Positions 44,579-57,250 are shown, counted from the stretch's first letter. The stretch is 64,000 nt of DNA from Tricholoma matsutake (GCA_026075535.2 AP026538.1:1984001-2048000), one strand, 5' to 3'. Program-made: numbers and translations. The notes: generated by a model from the letters alone, not told the origin.

Positions 44579-45919
44579 ATGGCCACCGCCTCCATGCTTT
44601 CCATGACTGTCGCTGAGACGGGCGTCCTCGTCACTGTACCGGACAATGATGTCGCCCGCCTCATGTACTACCTCAACTGCGTGACCGTGAGCCTTGGGCT
44701 CGACATCCTAGAAGACGACCTCGTCGACTACAAGAACTACCGATGGCTTTCCAATGCGCGTATCGAGCTCGTCTTCAAGTCCGCGTTGTTTTTCAGCCCT
44801 AACGAGTTCATTGACAAGCTCATCTTCCGAGATGACGACGAAATCGTCACCAGGACCTCGACCAACGAGTTCTGCGAAGTTTCAGTTGCGTGCGACATTG
44901 TCTCTATACAGCGAAATGTCGTTATCGCCGGGCAGGTGCAGAACGTTACCAAGGTCATGTTTTTCAGGTCTGTGTGGCTCGAAACGTATTACACCCTCCC
45001 CCTTTTGCGTACTGTCTTGAAGTCGAAGCATTGCGTGCATTGCGAAGGCTCGGATGGCATGTGCAAATGCGAAGACTGTCCCCGGACCTCTGACAGTCAA
45101 TGTCAGCCCTTCCTAAGCTTTCTCATAGACAGCCTGAGTAGCACAACCATAAGCTCTTCACAGCTGTCTTCATCCCAGGCTGTACCAGCACGAAATCCCA
45201 ACTCGCACCAGTGCGTGTGTGATGGGTGTGGCAAACACGAGTTCCAGGGAATCCGCTACAGATGCAAAATATGCGATGACTATGACCTCTGCAGGTCATG
45301 CTACGTGGACAATGTGCATAATTTGTCGCATCGATTCATGCAAATCGATCGTCCGGGGTCCTCGCCCATCGAGCTTGCTCCACGGGCAGTGCCTCCCGTG
45401 CGTCGTCCGCACACGCCTGCCGCCCCGCCAAGGGAAGACCCACCTCCATACAACGCGACTTCTAGCGATCGTGCATCGCCCTCGCTTTACAGAAACATGA
45501 CTGTGTCCGAGCTGAAACAATACCTACGACAATATGATGTTTCCTACGGGGACATTCTGGATACGGAGACACTCAGTCGTCGGGCCTGGGAGACACACTG
45601 CGACTGTATGACCATTCCCGAGCTGAACAGGTTCCTGACAGAGAATGACATCTCTACTTCAGATTGCCGTGACGTCACAAGTCGCAGGCAAAAGGCGAAG
45701 GATGCGTTCCGTGCCGAAAGACCTCGCTTGCAGGAGCACGACGTGGTTATACTCACGAAGCTGAGTCGCCTGGAGCTGAATGGAGAAAGGGCGGTGGTAG
45801 TTGATGCACACTGTGGCGGCGGTAGAGCGGAGGTCCTTATTGAAGAATCCGGCACGAGGATCAAAGTGAAGTTTGAGAACCTCGTGGTCGTGCAGACAAT
45901 GGGTCGAAGGTATACCTGA
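44579..45919 (+). CDS. ZZ-type zinc finger protein with SAP-like repeats
   Basis: An intronless 446-residue frame starts at an ATG in good context (CCAAAAATGG). Residues about 212-256 hold a ZZ finger: CDGCGKHEFQGIRYRCKIC followed by DDYDLCRSCY and a histidine pair. ZZ fingers bind two zinc ions and mediate protein contacts, including histone tails and N-degron-type ligands. Residues about 306-340 and 343-377 are two similar helical repeats (MTVSELKQYL and MTIPELNRFL), SAP-like. The last 60 residues resemble a small beta-barrel (ELNGERAVVVDAHCGG ... IKVKFENL). A cysteine pair cluster near residues 150-165 may be another metal site. Codons are CpG-rich, unlike the transposons on the left. The exact role is unknown. 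Confidence 0.8.
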   Translation: MATASMLSMTVAETGVLVTVPDNDVARLMYYLNCVTVSLGLDILEDDLVDYKNYRWLSNARIELVFKSALFFSPNEFIDKLIFRDDDEIVTRTSTNEFCEVSVACDIVSIQRNVVIAGQVQNVTKVMFFRSVWLETYYTLPLLRTVLKSKHCVHCEGSDGMCKCEDCPRTSDSQCQPFLSFLIDSLSSTTISSSQLSSSQAVPARNPNSHQCVCDGCGKHEFQGIRYRCKICDDYDLCRSCYVDNVHNLSHRFMQIDRPGSSPIELAPRAVPPVRRPHTPAAPPREDPPPYNATSSDRASPSLYRNMTVSELKQYLRQYDVSYGDILDTETLSRRAWETHCDCMTIPELNRFLTENDISTSDCRDVTSRRQKAKDAFRAERPRLQEHDVVILTKLSRLELNGERAVVVDAHCGGGRAEVLIEESGTRIKVKFENLVVVQTMGRRYT

Positions 45920-46307
45920 ATTGATATTACAAAGATATTCGCCCATCCTATACCTGCAAACTACGGGCGTGGTCCACTCGAAGATCTTGAGAGTTCATAG
46001 CTGCGATGGGAAATGCTTCTGAGGAAATTCAGCTTGCATCCTAAGTGGGAGAAAAAGATCATGGATATCTTCCTGTTCATATTAAGCCATGATCACAGGG
46101 TATGATACGTAGTTGTAAAATCCCTAGTTTCATGAACAGTGTATCAATTGAAGATCGTACGTCGCTGCTTAAACCCTTAGAATAGTGAAACAGCGAAAGA
46201 CACCAGAAGATCAAACGAAGAAATGAAACACATATGATATATCATCGTGCGCCGAATTTCGCCGCCATGCGAAAGAGCAAGACAAGAAAGAAACGGTCAA
46301 CATATTC
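45920..46307. other. Intergenic, no gene recognised
   Basis: A spacer between the ZZ gene and the possible small gene on the opposite strand. The two would converge here. I see no repeat or RNA gene. Confidence 0.5.
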
Positions 46308-46983
46308 TCAGTATCGTTCCCTCGCCCGAGCGCTCTTGAATCCGAGGTGTTTCACCTGACTGCGGCTTGGAAAGGAATAGCATCCCCAGGAACGAAACCA
46401 AGGCTTCTCTGAACCGCCAGTGTGCGTACTTGCCAAGGCATCGAGATCAATATGATATATGGGCAGCTAGATCAAACATTCGAAACGATAACGACGTAAG
46501 GAGAAAGCATACAAACCAGAGCATTACCTCACTCACCTTCTGCCTCAAGTATGTTCCCCGTTCATCTCCGTAAAGAGCACCCTTGAATTTCAACCCAACG
46601 AAACTCGAAGAACGCCTCACCTGAGTCACCTCGCACCACATCCCACCCCGAATCAACAAGTCAGCATCCAAAAGAACCATCCTCTGACCGCAGTTGCGCA
46701 GCAACAAACCGCCTCCCTCATTCCCCGTCAACAAACCCGGACCATTATCTATTGGGAGGACGTTGAGAAGAACGGGCGTGTAAAAGAATCCGAAGGTCGA
46801 CGGTATACAAATGTAAATCAGCAAAAATAAACATCAGCATTTCTGTCCAAATGTTTGATCGCAGCTGATGACGTAAGTAGCTCCACTGCCTAAGTAGCAC
46901 ATATACGGCGTTTAGCTTCGGGCAGCGATCATCGTATTTTCGAAGCAACGTGTTTTCTGACGGCCTCCCGTACGTACCGCCAT
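46308..46983 (-). CDS. Possible small three-exon gene, 126 residues
   Basis: On the minus strand, exon 46,974-46,983 (ATGGCGGTAC), exon 46,537-46,748 and exon 46,308-46,466 join in phase into 126 codons plus stop. The middle exon looks most like coding sequence: GPGLLTGNEGGGLLLRNCG, MVLLDADLLIRGGMWCEVTQ, FKGALYGDERGTYLRQK. Its donor is GTGAGT. The first intron would be 225 bp, long for this fungus, so the 5' exon is doubtful, and alternative acceptors exist for the last exon. No family is recognised. Confidence 0.3.
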
Positions 46984-48594
46984 CTTGAACGCGCACTGTA
47001 GGTTAACATAGTTACCATCATCGTTCTAGTTTCGTCGATCCGAGTGCTCAGGCCTCAGGCCTCCAGGGGTTCAGTGATAGGAAGCGAGTTGACGGCTCCA
47101 CGAGTCACTTGCCGAAATCACCGCCACCAACACGGGTGTTCTATTTTATACGACCGGTTTGAGAGAGAACCGGTATAGTCTTTTATTCTGGGTCCAGAAT
47201 CCGTAAAGCAGCAGATGACGTCGATCTTCACGCGTTTTCCACGATGATTGTTTTGTTTTTGTTTTTTTTTTAGCCCGTCAAGGCGCTTTACGTTATCGCC
47301 ACCTCCTACAGCTTATGACAGGTGACCAATTAGATTGGTCTATCATTTGTTCTTCTTCTTGAACGATGTATTTTCTCTTTACGTCGTTCATGGTGAGAAA
47401 GAAGCACGGATCTTACTGCATTCTGTCCGTCGATCTAGGGTTTCCACAAGGGACATTGTAACGGACATCAGCGCGTTGGTACAAATATCTATCCCCATTC
47501 GCCTACAGACTTTTTGATGCAAGCTCCGTGCGCAAGGTTGTAAGTAGTGGTAGATCTCACATTCTGTTTTCTCTGACCTTGCTCCCTGAGGCCTGAGGAG
47601 TCAGGCACTCAACTCAGCCTCTGTCCGGTACGATTGTCATTTCGAATTCACAGCGCTATCAAGCCTTCTTCCGATACGCACCCGCACACAAGTCCAAGTC
47701 AGAGTCCGAGTTTGTCCCCTGTCGCATTTACACTCAGTGCTTTAGAAAACCTGAGGACCGCAACCATCTTTCCCGTATCACTTCCTGAGGGGGGGAATTT
47801 GACTCAGGCATACCTCGTGTTACACTGGCACTACTACTACTACACCCATCACAAGGCAAGCAATTCACACGTACGCGTCTGCAGTAGGTAGACTGAAGAA
47901 CGGATTCTGTGTTCTATCATACTTTCCGATGGATAGCACACATGCAGTTTTTCATTATTGCATCCACTAAAGACTGTGATGGACTCAGCCCCGCGCATGC
48001 TGCATGAGTACCCAGGGTCAGTGAGCCATCACTTCCCACCTAAGCATTAGCATTAGCTAGCCCCGAACGAAAACCACATTTATACAAGGCTAGTAGTAGA
48101 ATGAAATGGGGTTTATCCCTGAACGAAAACCACCTCTGTAATCCCAGAAGTGATCCGTCATTCGCAACAGTACTTAGTCGTAGGACGACACCATTACAAT
48201 TAATTCCACCGCCAAAATTCTAAAGTACATCAAGTAGCAAGAGCAAGGTAACATACCCATCGAGCCGAACAAAGTCGCAGACCAAGAACGAGAACGGAAA
48301 CGAAAACGCAAAAAAACGAAAAACGAAAAACGAAAAACAAGAACAAGGATATATTATACAGTGTATCGTTCAAACGCAGCAAGGATAGGAAGGGAATCAT
48401 GTCATAACACCAAGAAAAAAGTCAAAAGCATAAACGGTATCTCCAAGAAAATGTAAAAAGAATGCAATGTTGATCCAGCGTGCACGGTATCTACAACGCA
48501 CACAAACGATCAGCCAACCACCGAAGCAACACCGAAAAAAAAAAAAAAAAAAAAAAAAAAAACGCACATACCATCCAACATCACCCCCCAACAA
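46984..48594. other. Intergenic and 3' region of the transcription factor gene
   Basis: No gene is recognised. Features are a CCGGTT...AACCGG inverted repeat near 47,153-47,173, two copies of GAACGAAAACCAC (48,065 and 48,121), a short GAAAAAC tandem (48,310-48,341) and a run of about 26 A (48,537-48,562). Most short frames are in non-coding composition. Confidence 0.5.
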
Positions 48595-51500
48595 CTACCC
48601 CACGCGATGCCCAGCACCCGTACCCGTACCCGCACCCGCGCCTCCAGGCGTCCCAATCCCACTCGGGGCACTCATTCTCCTCCTCCTCTCCGCTAAACTC
48701 TTACTCCCTCTATGACCCCCCAACTGCAACCTCGACTGAGAATGCCAGCCTCCCACCTGCCCACTGCCACTGCCACTCCCAGTCCCGCTCCTGCCATACA
48801 CATACTCACTCGTCGTTGTCGTTGTCGTCGTTATCATCGTCGTCGTCGTCTCGACCTCCTCCCCCCCGCTCCCCGCATCTCTAGGATGCATCAACAACGT
48901 CCTCTTCGAGCTAACAGGCTCCAAAGTCTGCGAAGGCAACCTCTTAAACGAAGGCCTCACACTAAGCCTCTCCCCGCTCCCCGCACTCCCACTACTATCC
49001 ACACTCGCACGGTCTTCCACTCCCAACGACGACTCCCGCGACGACACAGCTTCAGGGGTCTCCCTTAACCTCTCCTTCTCCCTCTCCCTCCCCTCCCCTT
49101 CCACCCCATCCACAAACGTCACATGCTGCCCCCCCTCTCCCTCTCCCTCTCCCTCTCCCTCCCTCTTCACCTTCCCCCCCTGCACAAACCCAAGCCCAAT
49201 CCCAAACGCATGCGCCAACGACGAGCTCGCAGCTCCTCCACCCGAATACGCTCTAGCAGGAACCATCGGACTCGTATCAGCACTCCTACTACTCCCACCC
49301 CCACCTCCACTCTTCTTCTTCGCTGGAAGACGCAGCTCCGCAGGGGGAGCACGAGACAGCACAGCTGCCTCATACGAACGTAAGTCATCTCGACTATAAA
49401 GCGTGCGCAGCGCAGCAGCAGTGTTTTGCTGATTCTTGTCGTTGTTATTGTTATCGTTGTTGTTATACGCGTTAATGTTCTTGATGCTCTTGTTCAGAGT
49501 GGGCTCGAATTCATGTTGTACCGTATGTATCTTTCCCGCATCCGGTAACGAATTGACGCGGTGCCTCCGAAGGTACCCCGACACATGGGTATATCCGTCC
49601 CCGTTCCGCTGCACAGCAGTGAAGTTTGAGTTCGAAGTCGGATGCTTGCCAGACAACGACACGTCTCCTTCCTTCCCCCTCCCGCCCCCGACCCCGCTCC
49701 CAGCATCCCTCTCCCTCTCCCTCTCCCTCTCCCTATCAAACGCAGGTCCATCAGGTCCACTAAACGGAGTAGATATATACTTCCTCCACAACTCACGCAC
49801 CACCCTCGAATCCGCCTCTTCCTTTATCATCTGCCCATTCCCGCCTCCGCTACCACCATCGCCGCCATTTGACCCAGACCCAGGATTACCTAAAGGCGTC
49901 GTATCCGGATATGGAACTTCCATTTTCACACCTGGACCTGGTGGCTCTGGCTCTGCGTCTGCACCACCAGAGAAGAACGGCTGCCCGTCCCGCGCGAGAC
50001 CCGCTAGTACGGCTGCATCGTCGAGCGACATCAACCCGAAAGCGGAAGAGAATGCTGGGTCATTCGTTGGGTACTGTTGTTGTTGTTGTTGTTGGTGAAG
50101 GGGTTGATTTGAGTTTGTCGAATGTGATGAGGGATGAGAAGAAGGATTTGAGTTTTGATGTTGATGTGGAGCGTGCCCCCGATAAAGATTCACGCCCCCG
50201 ACATCCTACTCACGACCACAACGACCCAACATCAGCACCTTCCCCATATACAAAAACCTATCCTATATAAAAACGACTCACGTAGCTCGACATTGATCCC
50301 GGGCCAGGGAGGTTGACATTGACATTGGGAGTAGGAGCAGTGATATCGCTGATGGGAAGATGTACGCTGCTTGAAGCAGCGCTCGTTTGCCCACTAGGAC
50401 TGTTGCTGCTCTCTGAATGGGACCCTCTCCTCCCGAGGGGTGATTGGCGCTGGTGGCGCTGATGATGGTGGTGATGCTGAGGGTGCTGAGGGTGCTGCAT
50501 AGTCCCGGAAACGACCCGATCAGAGGTGAGCATGTACGACGGGAATGAAGAAGGTGGTAATCCACTATTATGGCCATGTCCATGTCCGTGCCCACTACTT
50601 GAAGTGGACGTGGAACTGGAACCTGAAGAAGGCGGCGGATGATGGTGGTAATTGAAACGCGGGAGCGCTTGGATAGGAGCGTATTGTTGTTGTGTAGGGT
50701 GATTATCTTTTTCTGTTGATATATATATTGAAACAGAAAAGAAAAAAGAAAGAGGATAATACATACCGTGATAAGGCTGGTGTTGGGAATCCCAAGCCAT
50801 CCACTCCGGCTTCTGTGGCTGCTCAGGAGGTGCATCGTACAATGTGCCAACGCCACCGGCCATTGAGCTCCTCCTTACCTGATCTGCGCTAATCTTATAC
50901 TGCATCATGACATGGTCCATTGCAGCGGGATCGCCACTGACATCCATTGGGTCACCCTGATGAGGATAAAGGGAAGAAAAGGCCAATTCAGGATTATACA
51001 TATTTTCAGGCATGGATTGTGAACCGGGTGAAGGGCCAAGAAGAAGTTCATCTTGTGGTGGGTACAAAGGGTAGCGATTTGGATTTTGAGCGGGTGCGAT
51101 TGGGTAAAGGGTAGCAGAGGAAGAAGATTGGGATAAGAGGTGAGGAGGAGGGTGTGTTGTTGAAGAGTTGTGATGACCTGGACCAACTGGAGCGGTTTGA
51201 CGGTGAAATTTAACAAAAGTGCATGGACGTTGACGATGAAGGCATTTTCCTAGCTGAGGGGTTAGAACAAGTAAAAACAAAAAAAAAAACAAAAAAGAAA
51301 AAGAAACCCAACCACAAGGACAGCCACCATCACAAGGTAAACTAGACTGAACACATTGATCACAGGCTTGTTTTGAAGTTGTTGCACGAGAAGCAGAAAC
51401 AGCTTTTCTCCTTGAACCTGGCAGATTTGGAGGTGGTTTTTCATCTGCATGGCATTTATTGACATGGCGGGATAGAAGATCACTAAAAGGGGAATGAGAT

Positions 51501-51727
51501 AGAGATATGAATAATAAATAAATAAATAAAAACCTTCTTGCAAATTGATCACCACAAAACTGGCACTTGTAAGGTCTATCACCTGTATCTGATGTATAGA
51601 AATGAGTTCAACAAGTAAATGCAAGGCAAAGGGGGGGGGTGTAAATACGAGAACGCATATGTCGTGCGACATGTTGAGGACGAGTAAAGGTAGCTTGACA
51701 TACGGGACATTTGTGGTCACCGCCCAT
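48595..51727 (-). CDS. C2H2 plus Zn2Cys6 transcription factor, six exons
   Basis: Exons at 51,649-51,727, 51,534-51,588, 51,313-51,482, 50,767-51,249, 50,282-50,712 and 48,595-50,205 sum to 2,829 bases, exactly 943 codons with stop. All introns are GT-AG. Finger 1: C7, C10, H23, H27 (H27 is made by the first splice). Finger 2: C35, C38, H51, H56. They are followed by a binuclear-cluster pattern CX2CX6CX5CX2CX6C, residues 85-111, also split by an intron at Gly102. Then comes KFHRQTAPVGPGHH, a block I associate with this fungal regulator type. The remaining 800 residues are low-complexity: His, Gln, Ser, Asn-Asp, Arg-Glu and Glu-Gly repeats with scattered basic motifs. A nuclear DNA-binding regulator is inferred; its targets are unknown. 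Confidence 0.88.
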
Positions 51728-51882
51728 GGCTTTGGTCGAGGAAAGAAAGGAAAAACGAATGACGAATGAAAGAAAGCCCGATATCATCATACGTCACTTT
51801 TCCCACGCGCCTTGGCAACGCACTTCTAATTCATGTCACGTTATCGAAGAAAATCGATATGACGCAACATCTAATCGATCAA

Positions 51883-51890
51883 TGACGTCA
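51883..51890. promoter_or_regulatory. CRE-type palindrome TGACGTCA
   Basis: A perfect 8-bp cAMP-response-type palindrome lies 156 bp upstream of the start codon of the transcription factor gene. A half-site TACGTCAC is nearer at about 51,790. bZIP proteins of the ATF/CREB type bind such sites; use in this promoter is inferred. Confidence 0.45.
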
Positions 51891-51899
51891 TATAATCTC

Positions 51900-53420
51900 G
51901 ATCTAGATTCCGACCCTTCACACGCTTCAATCACATCAATCGGCAGATAAATTAATTGCCTTATTTTGTGATCCAACCGACCCATCGCAACCGTGACCAC
52001 AGTATCTTATACTATCTCTCAATCAAGTCCTATCCCGTCCGAAACGGGTGATCCGTGAACACGGTATGCTGGAACCTGCTGGAAGTTAACTAGCTAGAAC
52101 TAGCTACAACCTAACCTGCCCAATTTCCGATGTGGCAGTGTATAGCAGTGTATATATATATATATAAACACCACACACCATACTGATACATGTGCATCCG
52201 TGAAATGACAATGATCGACAACTGCCACACACTTTGCGCATCCAACAAAACCACGAGACCCCCCCTCCTGGGACAAAGAACAAACTTTGAAAAGGCTGAA
52301 ACTATAGCTACATGTACAAGTTACACAACCAAAAGGCCGCCGCATTAGGGGCAAAAAAAAAAAAAATTCAAACTGAGAAGAGGCCCATTACCCTTTCTAC
52401 AAGAGCGCTTAACTTCAAGGCAAGCCCCATCACGTAAACAGTGATTCGACCACATTGTAAGCCCTTGCAAGCATGCAAGCACATGCAACCCGCGCCGAAG
52501 GCAACACGCAGCAAAAAAGAACATCAACTTCGAATTCACGAATGGTATACGGCACACCGCACTGACCGTTTTTGCGCAATGGACGACACTTTCCAAAAAT
52601 CTGCTTCACAAAGTTATAACAACTTTTGATCGATTCTTTCTTTGGGCACGGCAACTACGTCTACGTCAATCGACGTTGCGCAGTGGGAAACTCTCTTGAC
52701 GTGACCATCAGAAAATCACATTGTGCAAAGTTTACTTACATTTTCTGCAACTCGCACTAAGCCAGACATGGTTCGGGAAATACCGTAACCATGCTCAAGT
52801 ATATACTGACGTGGTAAGCTACATGTAGATTTACCCCCTCGCTGAGAAACGGAATACGGCAAGTGAAAGAACTCGCATGTCGAAAGAATGACATTAGTAT
52901 ACATAACCTGAACCCGGTTATGATTCAGAACCCGCACTGCGGTGAAAAAAAAAAAATAAGATAAAAAACTTGGCTCGCGATTCCACTCATACATTGCAAG
53001 TATCGCAAGATCAGTTTTGTATTCACGTTAGATCTTCCAGTACGTACCCTTTGAAACCGCCGTAAAAGAAAAAAAAATTCGAGCTCATAATCGCATCGCA
53101 GGATCTGCAAGGTACCAGGTACGCGCGCTTACATCGTTGACACAACACAACACAGTTCGCGTAATTTTTAGCACAAAGGGGCAGTATGGTGATGAACCCT
53201 TTTGATAAGTGACAAGTCAATGTCAATGACAGGGATCAGAAGTTTTGGTTCTAAAAAGACGGTTTGGTGAGAAACGACTGTACCTTGAGAAAGTGATGAT
53301 TGATACGAAGTTGATGGGAGGTTCCGAAAGTGGTTAAGAATTCGAAGTCAAGTGAACAGAAGAAAGAAGTACACCATCACTGGAGATAATACTATCAGTC
53401 CCCGAAACTTTTTGCGATGG
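51900..53420. other. Unresolved stretch, possible spliced minus-strand transcript
   Basis: No long frame is credible. On the minus strand there are several good splice signals in a row: donor GTAAGT near 52,740, acceptor CGTCAG near 52,811 and pyrimidine-rich CACCGCAG near 52,936. An open segment with several cysteines lies at 52,430-52,654. A small spliced gene or a non-coding RNA is possible, but I could not join a full frame. A (TA)n run lies at about 52,150-52,166. Confidence 0.25.
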
Positions 53421-56150
53421 CTAGATTTCCGATTTTGCGGTCAAAATTCCCGGCCCTGGAATATAATTATACAACTGTGATTAACCTTTCAACAAAAAGC
53501 CAACTCACACACGCGCGCGCGGAGAATGGAATTATTCTGGAACCTGGACAAAAAAGTCTGTCAGCTGTCAGCTGTCATTACGCGCTGGAATGTAAGTTAA
53601 CATATACCATACTTGGTAAAAAAAACTTTTGAAGACACCGGAAACAGATCCCGAGTTCGTTTTGTTCGTTTGTTTACACATGAAAAAGAATCCCAATCCC
53701 AATCCCAAACGGAGAGCGGAGAGCGATAGAAGGTGAGAAGGTGAGAAGACCTGTCGGGGGGTGTGAGATACGGTCCGAGTCGAATGTTCTGTGGGTTCTA
53801 TGTATAACCAATAACATGACATGATGGCTTCCTAGCCGAGCCTGAGAAAGTTCAGAGCAGTTGTATGTATCTGCGTCCTTGCTATTGGACCACCGGTTGT
53901 TTGGTTAGCGGATGCGTTTTGCAACAGAGCGAATTCAGGCTGCAACCGGATATCTCAGATTCTCAGATCTTGAATGTGGAATGATCGAGGCAGAGTCCGG
54001 AATGGGATTTGAAAATTTGAATGCTTGATTCATTGATGACCTTCATTGAAGGCCTGTGCGAGTGTGGGTTTTTTCCAAGCACAGCCTTGCAGGCATGCAT
54101 GCGCAGTTGGCTTTGCAATGTTAGCTGATATGATAATTGTTCTGAAAATTTCGATTCGTGATTGCGTTTTATATTCAAGTCATTATAATACGCAATTGTC
54201 TTGATGTAAATTATGTGCAAGGCGTTGCAAAGGCGATTTTTCATATCACGAATATATTTATCGGAATGGAATCCGATTGGCTCCATATACCCGTCGTCGT
54301 TGTACATGGCGAAACTTTTAGACTCAAATACGGGGATTTAGTTTGATATCAAACTAATAATGAGAATACCGATTATGTAATACGAAACACAATAAAAAAC
54401 CGTTATGAAATGGACAATTAACGTCCTTGCCAGAGGTTGAGAGTACTACTACTACCCGTGTCCGAAGTTGCTATCACAAGGGGGCATCGAATCCATCACA
54501 AATCACACGCAAAAAACAAAGACTTTCCATCAATGCAAATCCTATCGAAATCTCGACAACGCAAAACACAGATATATCAATTCGAGTTATAGGTCAAAGT
54601 TATAAAAACTGCACAGCCCAACGGATATTTGACGGGATTACTAGCTTTCCGGCTCGGTGGAAACTTTCCCGAGTTTTCGTTCTGTCACGGACTCCGCACG
54701 TACACGTGACAACTGCTGTGTGGCTTGAAAAGCTCTAAAATGTCATGATGGAAACTTGCTTTCTCGCAAAGCTTGCCGGAACAAATGACGTCGAAACGTC
54801 CCTGGAATTATAAATAAATAAATAAAAACCTCCGCAAGTTTATCTCGTGATGACATGTGATGACGCTCTGATGACAGCTGATGACGCGTACGGTGATAGG
54901 AGACCTTGAAGGCTGTTTATTGTTCGAAGGATCGATCATGATTGCAATCGATGAGCGTGCGTGTGAGTGTGTGTGCCTGAGAAGGTGTGCAGCAGATACT
55001 AATGGTGTATCAGTTTACATCTACCGGGTGTTAGGGTACTACGTACTACGTACCCGACAAAAGCTTCGCGTCGTTCAAGTTGACGCTAAGACCGTATAAC
55101 ATTTGCTTGGTACCTACGTCTCCCCATCAAGTTCTTCAGAACAATAACTCCGAGTCGGACTCTAGACTTGGTTGGATTCCTGCCCCCGAGCCTGGGAACG
55201 TTCATAAAGCCCATGTTACGTTGTTGAATTGTATGGGAGGTAAGCTTCCACTTGAGAAGCACGACATACATAGAGATGGCTTAGGCTGACCGTGTCCTGC
55301 GTCAACATAATCAGGACAGTACACAGTACACAGTCATCAACCGGACGTACCTCTTAGACGACAAGACCCATATAATATCGTTTTTCCCAATCAACTACGC
55401 ACCTAGTTAAAATCGATGACATTGCCGATGATAAGCCATGGCCCAGAAAGATAATTACGTATTCTTTATCGGACGTATACAATTCAGATTCTAGAAACAA
55501 AAAAAACAAAAAAAAAAAGGCGTACCTTTGTTTCGAAAGAGAAACATGAATGTTCCTCGCTGCAGGGAGACGTCGGATCCGGACATGTCGACGGAAGGCC
55601 ATGGGTTGTGCTAGAATTCCGATAGATAGTGCTTATTGCTTGATCCCTCGTGAGTCGGCCCCTAGTAAATCCGATACCTAGTCGGAAAAGGCTTTTATAA
55701 GGTGTCTGCAGTTCTGATATGCATTCACCAATAAATGTGTTGAAGTCATCCAAGTACTGTTGTGACTTGTTACATTTCAATTCTCTCAAAGTCCCTATAA
55801 AAGGAAGGTGATCGGACTACCATTTGCGTGATACAGGTAGTATACGTGATTCGAGGCGCCGTATGTGAGTCCAACTTTTTAAACTGATGACAGGTATATG
55901 GTATGGGTGGCAATTTCAATATTAGCCTTTCAACATTAACGAAGTGACCGTGTGCGCGAGTCCAATTTTCGGGTATCTGAAGTGAAGTACAATACAGGTA
56001 AGTATATGCAATTGCAAGGGCGACATGGTTGATCTGAATTAAAAATGGGATATGTCGATTTGAATATGTAACAAAAGCGATCTTACTGAAGGATCTCCCA
56101 TCGAAGATATCTATTGTTGAAGAGGATCCATGAGAATTCTCTATAATATC
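53421..56150. other. No gene recognised
   Basis: Short frames only, none with recognisable domains. Local features are an ACACGCGCGCG run near 53,510, CCCAATCC repeats near 53,695, an AAATAAATAAATAAA stretch near 54,815 and TACGTACTACGTAC near 55,039. A genuine small gene could be missed here. Confidence 0.4.
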
Positions 56151-56164
56151 AAAGCCTTGACATC

Positions 56165-57250
56165 TTGTTCTGTTTGGAAACAGACAACGTGAGTGCGTCT
56201 GATGATATGGTTTACGTGAACCAAAGACAGATGAGCTACAGTGGCCCGATGGCACGAAACAGACTCGCACGGTTGGACGAATATGTGGCGTCGCCTGGCT
56301 ACCTGTCAACCCTCGGCTGGAAGGACAACGGTCTCAGAGGTCAAGACTTTGGGGGGGGGGGGTGGATTTCAGAAGGCGAAGTCTGGATTGTCTTTGTTGG
56401 AACCTAAAGACCCTGATTTTGGCCCCGACTGGAAGACCGCAATAGATGCTTTGGGACAGGTACAACAGACCATTGCGACGAGTACCTGCAAAAACTTGAT
56501 TGAAACCGATAACGGCACCAGCAAGCTGCGATTTTCAGTGAATATATGTGAACAAAGGGTGAAGATTGATTACCTCAGGGGTTGATCAACGTTAACGACC
56601 GATTTGTGCAGACAGGTGCCAATCGCAGCGGGAGGTACATAAATTGCCCTGCTTTGTTTTCCTTTTGGCGACTAAGCGATATGTTAGGTCGTGTCGACGA
56701 CGAGACAGAGAACTGGCCTATTCCGATTCAACATAAACCAGCGTGGGACAGGATTAAATACACTCACAAAGTGCAACCACTGATGGCTTTTAATATCGAC
56801 AACAAATTAATCGGGCCGTTACAAATGGTTGCCACAAGGCCAAGTTGAAGGGTGCCCTAGTCGAAGTCTGGTTCAGAATGAAGCGTTTCTATGTGGGGAT
56901 GGAGAAGATTGACTCATTCACAGGGATTATAGAGCAGATTGTGGTCCTTTGCCCACCTGTCCCAAAGAACCCCAGCCCATTCAGATATCGTGAGTCGAAG
57001 GGTCCTTATAGGCCTAAATTGTTGGAGGTGTTGAAGTGGGGGAAGAGCGTCCAAGTAAGAAGAAGAGATTTGTTGATGAAGGGAAGCAAGACAGAACTGT
57101 AGATGAAGGGAAGCAAGATGGAAAAAACATGAGTGAATGCTGTCGAGGCGAGAGGTCGAGGACCTGGCTTATGAAGTTACAGAGGAAAGAAAGTGGAAGA
57201 CGGTGGCCGAATCATTTATGTAAGTATACAAAAGAGAATATTACATAATT
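56165..57250 (+). pseudogene. Broken agaricomycete repeat-family gene
   Basis: The blocks YVASPGYLSTLGWKDN, GGGWISEGEVWIVFVG, DPDFGPDWKTAIDALGQ, INVNDRFVQTGANRSGRY, FWRLSDMLGRVDDETENW and GALVEVWFRMKRFYVGMEK occur in order but in three frames. I recall this layout from expanded hypothetical protein families in mushroom genomes, often near transposons; no function is known to me. Breaks occur after the 12-G tract (56,351-56,362), at 56,583 and at 56,846. The tail is Lys-rich. Confidence 0.5.

Noticed and set aside
45296..45946. Minus-strand frames of 74-106 residues
   Set aside because: They are antisense shadows of the CpG-rich ZZ protein gene.
48480..48884. Plus-strand frame crossing the poly-A tract
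   Set aside because: It is low complexity, reads Lys from the A-run, and overlaps the certain minus-strand exon.
49436..50098. 220-residue plus-strand frame
   Set aside because: It is antisense to the low-complexity exon of the transcription factor, where repeats create long open frames on both strands.
54427..54738. 103-residue plus-strand frame as a gene
   Set aside because: No domain, no conserved motif, AT-rich composition and no clear start or splice context.
55770..56309. 180-residue minus-strand open frame
   Set aside because: It runs antisense to the recognisable blocks at 56,165 onward, has no domain signature and no splice or start context that supports it.
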